Positions 1 through 5,757 of a DNA stretch of 6,267 bases are shown here, piece by piece (position 1 is the first letter of the stretch; each line of letters opens with the position of its first letter). This DNA is from Maritimibacter sp. GTDB taxonomy: Bacteria; Pseudomonadota; Alphaproteobacteria; Rhodobacterales; Rhodobacteraceae. The DNA lies in contig DOUP01000288.1 of assembly GCA_003520545.1 (NCBI GenBank), positions 279 through 6,545 on the forward strand, given 5' to 3'. A model generated the notes under the pieces. It was not told the DNA's origin. It made no database searches and was given only the letters and a program-made list of their open reading frames with translations. The position numbers and the translations under genes are program-made.

Positions 1-33
1 GAGGCGCTTTACGGGAATGGGACGAGGGCAGCC

Positions 34-810
34 GTGAACAACGCCCCCTTGCAGATCACGAAGCGTGAAATGCAGATGCTTTTCACCGCGCGCCGCACCT
101 GGATCGGGCTGGCTGCGGCCGGTATCATCCTCGGCCTCGCCGGCCCCTTCGACACGGACGAGGCGCTCACCGTCGTGCCGCGCCTCGTCTACTGGCTGTT
201 CGTCGCCGCCATCGGCTTTTTCCTTGGCTCCACGGTCTCGACCTTCACCGCCGAAACCCTGCGCGGGCGCGGGGTCGGACTGTGGCCGTCGGTCGTCATC
301 GCCGGGGCGCTCGCCGGGGTCGTGAACCTCGGCGCGTTGCTCCTCATCAACTGGCTGGTCTTCCGGCTCTCGCCGTCGACCCCCGGCTACCTCGGCGCCC
401 TGTCGATCAACGTGGTTGCGATCTCCATCATCATCGCGGGCGCCTATGTCTCGATCCAGTCCAACACCCCGCGCGAGACACCCGAGCCACAGCCCCCCCG
501 CCTTCTCGACCGCCTGCCGGTGGACAAACGCGGCCCGCTCATCTCGCTTTCGGTGCAGGACCATTACGTCGAGGTCGCCACCGCCAAGGGCACGGACCTG
601 ATCCTCATCCGCCTCTCGGACGCCATGGCCGAGGTCGGCGACACCCCCGGACTGCAAGTCCATCGCTCCCACTGGATCGCCACAAAAGCCGTGGCTTCCG
701 TGCGCCGCGACGGGGCGCGCGCGATCCTGACGATGGCGGACGGGCGTGACATTCCGGTCAGCCGCACCTACATCCCGGCCATAAAGGAGGCGGGGCTTTT
801 GCCCCGGTGA
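34..810 (+). CDS. Membrane-anchored LytTR-family DNA-binding protein
   Basis: Probable transcription factor with an integral-membrane N-terminus and a cytoplasmic LytTR DNA-binding domain. About four hydrophobic segments are visible, near residues 22-39, 51-71, 82-110 and 120-142. A proline-rich linker (about 147-158) follows, then a LytTR-like domain at about 160-255 with the typical strands QDHYVEV (175-181), QVHRSHWI (208-215) and DGRDIPVSRTY (236-246). LytTR domains bind DNA through beta strands. Here the usual response-regulator receiver is replaced by a membrane domain, so the input is probably a membrane-associated signal; this is inference and the ligand is unknown. The start is GTG at 34, with a GAGGG stretch 5 bases upstream; an in-frame ATG at 70 is the alternative. 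The stop overlaps in-frame lipB start codons, so the two are probably co-transcribed. The 3' end also carries the lipB Shine-Dalgarno and a hairpin. Confidence 0.85.
   Translation: MNNAPLQITKREMQMLFTARRTWIGLAAAGIILGLAGPFDTDEALTVVPRLVYWLFVAAIGFFLGSTVSTFTAETLRGRGVGLWPSVVIAGALAGVVNLGALLLINWLVFRLSPSTPGYLGALSINVVAISIIIAGAYVSIQSNTPRETPEPQPPRLLDRLPVDKRGPLISLSVQDHYVEVATAKGTDLILIRLSDAMAEVGDTPGLQVHRSHWIATKAVASVRRDGARAILTMADGRDIPVSRTYIPAIKEAGLLPR
784..806 (+). promoter_or_regulatory. lipB Shine-Dalgarno followed by a hairpin spacer
   Basis: AAGGAGG at 784-790 is a near-perfect Shine-Dalgarno. It is followed at once by a perfect 6-bp GC stem with a TTTT loop (CGGGGC 791-796, GCCCCG 801-806). Linear spacing to the possible lipB starts is 16 (GTG 807), 19 (ATG 810) and 25 (ATG 816), all too long. 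With the hairpin folded, spacing becomes 0, 3 and 9, which best suits ATG 816. No other good Shine-Dalgarno lies closer. The element sits inside the last codons of the LytTR gene. The role in translation is inferred. Confidence 0.55.
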
Positions 811-815
811 TGCGC

Positions 816-1460
816 ATGGTCCAATGGGAAATCACCGACGGTCTGACCGACTACGAAGAGGCCGCCGCCTTCATGGAGGCCCGCGCCGAAGCCATCGCTG
901 CAGGCAAGGCCCGCGAGCTGATCTGGCTCGTCGTTCACCCGCCTCTCTATACCGCCGGCACCTCCGCCAACATCCGCGACCTGGTCGAACCCGACCGCTT
1001 CCCGGTCTTTGAAACCAAGCGCGGCGGGCAATACACCTACCACGGCCCCGGTCAGCGCGTCGTCTATGTCATGCTGAACCTCAATGAGCGTGGTCGCGAT
1101 ATCCGCGCCTTCGTGAAACAGCTCGAAAACTGGGTCATCGCAACGCTGGGCGAATTCACCGTGACAGGCGAGATCCGCGAGGGCCGCGTCGGCGTCTGGG
1201 TCGTGCGTGACGACAAGCCGCGCACGGCGACCGGGGCCAAGGCCGAGGACAAGATCGCCGCCATCGGCATCCGGCTCAGGAAATGGGTGAGCTTCCACGG
1301 CATCTCCATCAACGTGGAACCGGACCTCGGCCATTTCACCGGCATCGTGCCCTGTGGCATAACGGAACACGGCGTCACCTCGCTGGTCGATCTGGGATTG
1401 CCAGTGACGATGGAAGACGTGGATGTTGCGCTGAAAAGGACCTTTAGCGATGTCTTCTGA
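816..1460 (+). CDS. lipB: Lipoyl(octanoyl) transferase LipB
   Basis: Cytoplasmic enzyme that transfers octanoyl from octanoyl-ACP to the conserved lysine of lipoyl domains (E2 subunits of 2-oxoacid dehydrogenases, GcvH). It is the first step of endogenous lipoate synthesis, before LipA. From this start the protein has 214 residues, normal for LipB. Visible motifs are WLVVHPPLYTAGTSA near the N-terminus, the hallmark RGGQYTYHGPGQ at about 69-80, KIAAIGIR with the catalytic Lys at about 146, and GIVPCGI with the catalytic Cys at about 180. In-frame starts also exist at GTG 807 and ATG 810, the latter sharing an A with the upstream stop (TGATG). ATG 816 is preferred because it begins MVQW, like related LipB proteins as I remember them, and because of the Shine-Dalgarno hairpin geometry. 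The last 11 bases overlap the next gene. Confidence 0.95.
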   Translation: MVQWEITDGLTDYEEAAAFMEARAEAIAAGKARELIWLVVHPPLYTAGTSANIRDLVEPDRFPVFETKRGGQYTYHGPGQRVVYVMLNLNERGRDIRAFVKQLENWVIATLGEFTVTGEIREGRVGVWVVRDDKPRTATGAKAEDKIAAIGIRLRKWVSFHGISINVEPDLGHFTGIVPCGITEHGVTSLVDLGLPVTMEDVDVALKRTFSDVF

Positions 1461-2610
1461 GCTTGTGACCACCGCACTTGCGACCGGCGCGAAGGCTGGC
1501 GCGGCGGGAGCGGACCGCAAGTCGCACACGCCGCTTCCGAACATCAAGGAATGGCTCCAGTTCTCGGGCTGGCTGCAATACCTGCCGTCCTTTGTCATCG
1601 CGGGCATTCTGACGCTGATCGGGCTTCCCTTTCACTTCATTGCGCTCATGCCGATCGCCTGGGTCTTCTACGCCCTCGCCATTCTCTTCGCGGCACGCGG
1701 TCTTTTCGACCTTGCCGTCATCAAGTTCCGCCTGTTCTCCCTCCCCGAACCCGCGCCCGTCCCCATCGCCGGCGACGCGCTCGACGTGATCCGCGCGCGC
1801 CGCTCCTGCCGGTCGTTCCAGGCCCACCCCCTGAGCAAGGATCACCGCGCCCTCGTCGACGCGTGCGTCGCCCATCACACGGCGCTCGACTGCGCGGAAG
1901 CCCTGACCCAGGGCGAGGTGCGCGCGGTTTACGTCGCCGCCCCCCTGCGGGTCTGGCCCTCTGTAAACGCCCGGGAATTCCTCGTCGTGCTCGGCCCCGC
2001 CGACGACGACCGCGCCGCCGTGATCGAAGCGGGCCGCGCCATGCAGTCCGTGGTGCTCGACCTCACCGCTGCCGGGATCGCCACCTGCTGGATCGGGCCG
2101 GGCGCGGATCAGAGGTCCGTCGAAGACGCGCTTGGCGACCGTTTCGATCCCACCCGCGACCAGGTGCTCTGCGTCATCGCCATCGGCTACGCCTCGCGCT
2201 ACTGGCCCCTGATGACCCGTGTCATGAAACGCGCCATGGCAAAGCGCAAACCCCTGAACGACCTGATTTATGACGAGGTGCCGGGCCTCCCCGCCCCCTT
2301 GACCAAGAAGCCCTACAAGCACCTCAAACCCGCCTTCAAAGCGGTGCAGAAAGCACCCTCCTCCTACAATGGCCAGACAACTCGCCTGATCCTGTCGCGC
2401 GAAGACGACCGGCTGCGCATTGCCCGGTTCGCGACCGAAGAAGGCTCGCGCTATTCCGGTCCCATGGCCTTGGGCATCTGGACCGCCAACTGGTCCCGCG
2501 CCATGCACGCCCTGGGCCATGACGGGCGGTTCGTTCTGAAGAAAAACCCGCAACCCATGGCGCTTGGACTGGTGCGCGACGTGGACTGGCTCCCGAACAA
2601 ACCCGCTTGA
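1450..2610 (+). CDS. Membrane-anchored nitroreductase-like protein, two half-domains
   Basis: Probable FMN-dependent oxidoreductase of the nitroreductase superfamily, fused to an N-terminal membrane anchor. Residues about 47-91 form two hydrophobic segments. The first nitroreductase-like part follows: RARRSCRSF at 115-123 corresponds to the family's N-terminal FMN-phosphate-binding RRSxRxF motif, and EAGRAMQSVVLDLTAAGIAT (193-212) with CWIG matches the conserved helix and following loop. A second part contains APSSYNGQTTR (302-312), which again resembles the family motif APSxxNxQPWR, and a following helix (about 339-358). The 386-residue length and repeated motifs suggest a single-chain pseudo-dimer like the family called putative TM nitroreductase (TM1586 type); this is inference and the substrate is unknown. 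ATG 1450 has AGGA 9 bases upstream and lies inside the lipB 3' end (11-base overlap), which implies translational coupling. Confidence 0.75.
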   Translation: MSSELVTTALATGAKAGAAGADRKSHTPLPNIKEWLQFSGWLQYLPSFVIAGILTLIGLPFHFIALMPIAWVFYALAILFAARGLFDLAVIKFRLFSLPEPAPVPIAGDALDVIRARRSCRSFQAHPLSKDHRALVDACVAHHTALDCAEALTQGEVRAVYVAAPLRVWPSVNAREFLVVLGPADDDRAAVIEAGRAMQSVVLDLTAAGIATCWIGPGADQRSVEDALGDRFDPTRDQVLCVIAIGYASRYWPLMTRVMKRAMAKRKPLNDLIYDEVPGLPAPLTKKPYKHLKPAFKAVQKAPSSYNGQTTRLILSREDDRLRIARFATEEGSRYSGPMALGIWTANWSRAMHALGHDGRFVLKKNPQPMALGLVRDVDWLPNKPA

Positions 2611-2753
2611 GCGAGACTTCGCGCCCCCGTGAACTGCGACAAAGCGACACTTGCGGCCCCACGCTTTGGTGGACATGTTCCAGCCAAGCTTCCTAAGGTG
2701 GGGACACCGCGATTCCCGACCGGGAGAACCGAACGCAAAACATGAGGAACGCC
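2611..2753 (+). promoter_or_regulatory. Upstream region of cycA with repeated GCGAC-like half-sites
   Basis: This gap must hold any cycA-specific promoter. No convincing -35/-10 pair is seen. Three spaced copies of a GCGRC-like motif occur on the plus strand: TGCGACA (2635-2641), AGCGACA (2643-2649) and TGCGGCC (2652-2658), 8 to 9 bases apart. They resemble one half of the RegA/PrrA recognition sequence (YGCGRCR), but the inverted partner GNCGC is not present nearby. No terminator follows the nitroreductase gene; the weak GCGA/TCGC hairpin at 2611-2622 has no T-tract, so read-through into cycA is possible. The cycA Shine-Dalgarno is GAGGAA at 2744-2749. Confidence 0.3.
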
Positions 2754-3209
2754 ATGAAAGCCATCCTGACCACCGCAGCCGCCGTCATCGCCCTGTCGGG
2801 CACCGCCGCATTCGCCGAAAGCCACGGCGGGGGAGACGCAGCCGCCGGTGAAAAAGACTTCCGCAAGTGCAAATCCTGCCACACGATCACCGCCCCGGAC
2901 GGCGAAGACATCGTGAAGGGCGGCCGCACCGGACCGAACCTCCACGGCGTGATCGGTCGCCAGGCGGGCACTTACGAGGACTTCAAATACGGTGACAGCA
3001 TCGTGGCCGCTGGCGAAGCCGGTCTCGTCTGGGACGAGGAAAACCTCGTCGAATACGCGGCCGACCCGAAGGGCTTCCTCTCCGACTACCTCGGTGAAAG
3101 CGCCAAGTCGAAAATGACCTTCAAACTGAAAGACGCAACCGACGTCGCCGCCTACCTCGCCACCTTCTCGGAAGAAGGCGAGATGGAAGAAGACGGCGAA
3201 GAATCCTGA
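2754..3209 (+). CDS. cycA: Cytochrome c2/c550, soluble electron carrier
   Basis: Class I c-type cytochrome exported to the periplasm, carrying electrons from the bc1 complex to cytochrome oxidase. Residues 1-21 are a Sec signal peptide with a basic start, hydrophobic core and AFA cleavage site before ESHGGG. The heme-binding CKSCH motif supplies Cys39, Cys42 and the axial His43. TGPNLHGVIGR (59-69) and FKYGDSI are typical of the cytochrome c2/c550 branch, and Met121 in KSKMTFKL is the likely sixth heme ligand. The 151-residue precursor ends in an unusually acidic tail (SEEGEMEEDGEES), similar in kind to the acidic C-terminal extension I remember for Paracoccus c550. ATG 2754 is chosen because GAGGAA lies 4 bases upstream and it gives a clean signal peptide; ATG 2742 lacks a well-spaced Shine-Dalgarno. 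The aa3 oxidase subunit I gene, its likely redox partner, begins about 2.6 kb downstream. Confidence 0.93.
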   Translation: MKAILTTAAAVIALSGTAAFAESHGGGDAAAGEKDFRKCKSCHTITAPDGEDIVKGGRTGPNLHGVIGRQAGTYEDFKYGDSIVAAGEAGLVWDEENLVEYAADPKGFLSDYLGESAKSKMTFKLKDATDVAAYLATFSEEGEMEEDGEES

Positions 3210-3234
3210 GCGACACCCCGTCGAACCGGATCAG

Positions 3235-3265
3235 AAAGCCCCGCCCCAACCGGCGGGGCTTTTTG
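3235..3265 (+). terminator. Rho-independent terminator of cycA
   Basis: A perfect 9-bp stem AGCCCCGCC (3237-3245) / GGCGGGGCT (3252-3260) with loop CCAACC is followed by a T-run (3260-3264). Two further A-T pairs (3235-3236 with 3261-3262) can extend it. It begins 26 bases after the cycA stop codon and should end the cycA transcript. Confidence 0.93.
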
Positions 3266-3486
3266 TTGCGACCCGCGCGCAGGATTGAGACGGTGGGGGC
3301 GCCGGGCGAACGAGCGGCAAGTGACGGGACTGGACGACCGCGCACGGTGGGGGATTGACTGATCGCTCGCGGGTCGGAGGGGAGGTGGCACGCAACAACT
3401 TTCGGGTAAGTCCGTCATGCAGGCAACGTGTGAATTCGCTGCGGCTGCGCCAAGGTCTGCTTTAGCTGGAGTCGTTCTTTCAAAAC
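3266..3486. other. Intergenic gap between convergent cycA and the immunity gene
   Basis: These 221 bases lie between the cycA terminator and the 3' end of the minus-strand module. No gene, tRNA or strong minus-strand terminator is seen. The stretch 3434-3470, beginning ATTCGCTGCGG, resembles dispersed intergenic fragments I remember from Rhodobacteraceae genomes, and partly resembles bases 5378-5415 on the other side of the module. It may mark an insertion junction, but the similarity is weak. Confidence 0.35.
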
Positions 3487-4056
3487 CTACGCTGCACGGC
3501 TGACGTCCAAGGCATCCAGAATCGCCTTGCCAAACGCTTCGTCCGACACGTCTTCCGCCAAGACAGTATCTTCATGGCCGCGAATGCCCTCCCAATGGCC
3601 ACGCCCGCGATAGCGCCACGGTTTGATTTCGATCTGTCCATCTTGCTGCCGTAGTGAAACATGGCCCGCGCCGTTGAACAGCGCTTTCAAAGTCTTGACG
3701 CCAGCACGTGCCTTGTTGGCCTCTTCCCAAGCCTTGAATTCTTCCTTTATCGGAATGCGGATGACATCGTCCCATTCCGGATGTTCGGGTGTGATAAATC
3801 GGCTCGCCATGAGCGCCGCGCGTGCTTCGCGGCCAAGATCGAGCGCGGTCATATCCGGCGCAAAATGCCGCTTGTAGCCCTTTGGGTCGGGGTAACCGAA
3901 ACCATAGGTTGCTTGTGATGAAATCTCGACAAACTTTCGGTAAGAAGTGACACCAGCGCTTTTGTACTCCTTCGGAGGCTTGGAGCGCTTTTTCCATTCC
4001 GCCGCGCGAGCACGTGCTTTTGCTCTCTGCTCTTCGAAAGTTAGCGCTTTTTTCAT
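3487..4056 (-). CDS. Putative CdiI-type immunity protein
   Basis: Probable antidote to the toxin encoded just upstream. The 189-residue protein has no signal peptide or membrane segment, as expected for a cytoplasmic immunity protein. The N-terminus (1-32) is strongly basic and probably helical. The middle (about 48-110) is mixed. The C-terminus (about 130-185) has a strand-rich part, GHVSLRQQDGQIEIKPWRYR, then GHWEGIRG and the ending DTVLAEDVSDEAFGKAILDAL, a pattern I associate with contact-dependent growth inhibition immunity proteins (DUF1436/CdiI-like). The start ATG overlaps the toxin stop as ATGA, and a GAGG Shine-Dalgarno (plus-strand CCTC 4065-4068) lies 8 bases upstream, so translation is probably coupled. 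Immunity by direct toxin binding is inferred from position and family resemblance. An N-terminal regulatory role for the basic region cannot be excluded. Confidence 0.65.
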   Translation of the reverse strand: MKKALTFEEQRAKARARAAEWKKRSKPPKEYKSAGVTSYRKFVEISSQATYGFGYPDPKGYKRHFAPDMTALDLGREARAALMASRFITPEHPEWDDVIRIPIKEEFKAWEEANKARAGVKTLKALFNGAGHVSLRQQDGQIEIKPWRYRGRGHWEGIRGHEDTVLAEDVSDEAFGKAILDALDVSRAA

Positions 4057-5237
4057 TGGATTAGCCTCACGTTGACGTCGATGCCCAAGCTCTCAGCGTA
4101 GTCTATCGCACGTTGGACTTGGGTAAACTGTTCCGGGGTGGTGTTGTCGGGAATAGCCAGTTCAAGGCGTTTGAGGTCGATATCTTCGGGAAACGCTCGT
4201 AACCCATCTTTTACGTCACCTTCAAACTGGTCGATCTGATCAATGTACCGTTTTAGCGCGCCGTAGATGCGGCTGGGGCGATCAACATAACCCGGGGCTC
4301 GGGTATCCAACGTCTTTGCACTTGTCGCAACGCGGTTCGGGAGATCTACAAAGTCGAACGTCTTGAAATTGTCTGGCGAACGCTCGCCCAGACCGCCCAA
4401 TCGTTCAAGGTGATCTTCCCACGGTCCACCTTGCTCCTTGATTGGTCCGCCCCAGCGGATGCCGGGGTTGTCAATGATGTCCCAGTCGGGGTCAGACGGC
4501 AGACGGCGGGCGTCTTCAGCTTCGTCCAAAAGCTCGTCACGCAAACGCTCGGGATTGCTCGTATCACCGCTCCGCCCCCTGCGTCGCAGAAGTTTCGTTG
4601 CCAACCCAGCCGGAGCCACATTCAATGCGATCAATGTATTCAGATAGGCTCGATCTCGTGCAGCTTCTTCCACCTGAGCCAAGGTTGCGCGGCAAAGGGC
4701 ATATTCTTCCATCACCATGCCGGGACGGGTTTCAACGGCATAGGCATATTCTGCGAACGCCTTGGCTGTTTCCGGGAAATCGCGCCAGAATTCCTTGATT
4801 TCCTCAACACGGCCTTCGACCGCTTGGCGCATGTCGTCCAACTCGGCCTGTTCGTCGTCCGAGAGCGTTCCGAACCGTTCCCGCGCCGTCAGCACGCCCA
4901 AACGCGTGACCCAGGCGAGGTTCTCGGGTATCTCACTCAGCGTTTGCCAAATGTCGGTCAGCGTATCCCTGATGGCTTCCCAGGCGCCAGCGTCTACACC
5001 GCTTCCATGGGCAACTTGTGCCGCAACGAAATCCGGTTCGCATTTCGGCTCATCAATCAGGTGCGGTTCGGAAAATCCAGATTGGTCGCAAACTGCCGTT
5101 GCAAAGCGGATAGGCCGGGGAAATCTGCCTTGAGCGAAAGCGGGCATGCGACCATCCCACGCGTACCCCTCGACAAAACGTAACCGCCGCTCCCGCCCGA
5201 CCTCAGAAATTGAGTAAACTTTGTTTCCATGACCCAC
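4053..5237 (-). CDS. Orphan toxin with CdiA-CT-like endonuclease domain
   Basis: Probable nuclease toxin, possibly a tRNase. Residues about 265-394 match my memory of the CdiA C-terminal restriction-endonuclease-like toxin domain: GGPWEDHLERL (270-280), FKTFDFVDL (291-299), ATSAKTLDT (304-312), a helix RIYGALKRYIDQIDQF (323-338), and the ending LELAIPDNTTPEQF ... AIDYAESLGIDVNV. Likely catalytic residues of a PD-(D/E)xK-type site are Glu274, Asp295 and Lys308. The preceding region is soluble and largely helical or acidic (about 84-200), with a short hydrophobic patch at 200-215. There is no signal peptide, filamentous-haemagglutinin repeat, VENN motif or RHS repeat, so the delivery route is unknown. 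The GTG start at 5237 is uncertain: the frame stays open 28 codons further upstream and no good Shine-Dalgarno is seen, so a 5' truncation is possible. GC is lower than in the flanks. Confidence 0.72.
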   Translation of the reverse strand: MGHGNKVYSISEVGRERRLRFVEGYAWDGRMPAFAQGRFPRPIRFATAVCDQSGFSEPHLIDEPKCEPDFVAAQVAHGSGVDAGAWEAIRDTLTDIWQTLSEIPENLAWVTRLGVLTARERFGTLSDDEQAELDDMRQAVEGRVEEIKEFWRDFPETAKAFAEYAYAVETRPGMVMEEYALCRATLAQVEEAARDRAYLNTLIALNVAPAGLATKLLRRRGRSGDTSNPERLRDELLDEAEDARRLPSDPDWDIIDNPGIRWGGPIKEQGGPWEDHLERLGGLGERSPDNFKTFDFVDLPNRVATSAKTLDTRAPGYVDRPSRIYGALKRYIDQIDQFEGDVKDGLRAFPEDIDLKRLELAIPDNTTPEQFTQVQRAIDYAESLGIDVNVRLIQ

Positions 5238-5592
5238 GCCGCGTCGAATGAACGAGGCATCTTTGCGAAATCTGGTTGACGGGATGAATTCACACCGAGC
5301 GGTGGCAAATGGATATGTTAGTCATTGCCGTTATTCGCAGGTCGCGCAGCATGTGTTGAAACGGGCTAAAACCTGCTATTCGCTACGGAGGCCACCAAGT
5401 TGCGCTATGGGCCGGTCGCGGGCCAATAACTGATCCGCGTTCGCTTCCTCGTCTCGCTCTGCGCATTGCCGACGCACGTCTCGGTACGGCGCAGGTCAAA
5501 CTGCGCTGCGGACCCGCCAACTGGACTCAGAGCTTGTTAGCCCTCCGTCCGCAAACGACGCGAACCGCACCTCCCACGCCACCGTGACACCC

Positions 5593-5607
5593 CTGGCACC
5601 GTGCCAG
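5593..5607. promoter_or_regulatory. Perfect 15-bp palindrome, operator candidate
   Basis: CTGGCAC (5593-5599), a single C, then GTGCCAG (5601-5607) form a perfect 7-1-7 dyad. It lies 5 bases before the RegA/PrrA-like site, upstream of ctaD. This form suits a dimeric regulator. It is not a sigma54 promoter, because no GC element follows TGGCAC at the right distance. The binding protein is unknown. Confidence 0.4.
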
Positions 5608-5611
5608 AATC

Positions 5612-5626
5612 GCGACATCCGGTCGC
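5612..5626. promoter_or_regulatory. RegA/PrrA-like binding site upstream of ctaD
   Basis: GCGAC (5612-5616), N5, GTCGC (5622-5626) is a perfect inverted repeat. With the preceding C and following A it fits the RegA/PrrA consensus as I remember it (GCGNC-N5-GNCGC; YGCGRCR...GNCGC). RegA/PrrA is the redox-responsive regulator of respiratory and photosynthetic genes in Rhodobacteraceae, including cytochrome c2 and oxidase genes, so its position ahead of ctaD makes sense. Binding is inferred from sequence only. Confidence 0.5.
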
Positions 5627-5652
5627 AGGCAAGGCACAAATTCCCCCTGTGC

Positions 5653-5696
5653 GATCAAATCTTTCGGCTCACATGCAGAATGTTGAAGATTTGATC
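5653..5696. repeat. 11-bp perfect inverted repeat overlapping the FNR box
   Basis: GATCAAATCTT (5653-5663) and AAGATTTGATC (5686-5696) are exact reverse complements separated by 22 bases. The right arm includes the left half-site of the FNR-type box, so the left arm offers a second copy of that half-site. It could form a hairpin if transcribed, or serve as an additional regulator half-site. Confidence 0.6.
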
Positions 5697-5705
5697 TCGA
5701 TCAAA
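5690..5705. promoter_or_regulatory. FNR/FnrL-type box upstream of ctaD
   Basis: TTGAT (5691-5695), CTCG, ATCAA (5700-5704) is an exact match to the FNR consensus TTGAT-N4-ATCAA, extended by one more base pair on each side (5690, 5705). FNR-family oxygen sensors (FnrL, FnrP, Nnr) control respiratory genes in Rhodobacteraceae. The box is centred about 160 bases before the ctaD start, a suitable place for oxygen-dependent repression or activation of the aa3 oxidase. A wider 9-bp inverted repeat, AATGTTGAA (5679-5687) / TTCAACATT (5711-5719), nearly shares the same centre. The direction of regulation is unknown because the transcription start is not identified. Confidence 0.65.
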
Positions 5706-5757
5706 CGTCGTTCAACATTGCCCTGCGCGAATTGTCGCATTAAAAGCGGTGCCAATG

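Noticed and set aside
2611..2622. Small hairpin after the nitroreductase gene as a terminator
   Set aside because: The stem is only 4 bp and no T-run follows.
768..2676. Long open frames on the minus strand opposite lipB and the nitroreductase gene
   Set aside because: GC-rich codon bias produces long antisense frames; the plus-strand frames carry recognisable LipB and nitroreductase motifs, and the minus-strand products resemble nothing known.
2742..2753. Upstream ATG for cycA
   Set aside because: The nearest purine-rich stretch is about 15 bases away, whereas ATG 2754 has GAGGAA at a good distance and gives a standard signal peptide.
4410..5183. 257-residue plus-strand open frame opposite the toxin gene
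   Set aside because: The minus-strand frame has a recognisable toxin domain and an ATGA overlap with its partner; the plus-strand product has no domain or Shine-Dalgarno that I can recognise.
5594..5610. TGGCAC as the -24 element of a sigma54 promoter
   Set aside because: No TTGC-like -12 element follows at the required spacing; the motif is better explained as one arm of the palindrome.
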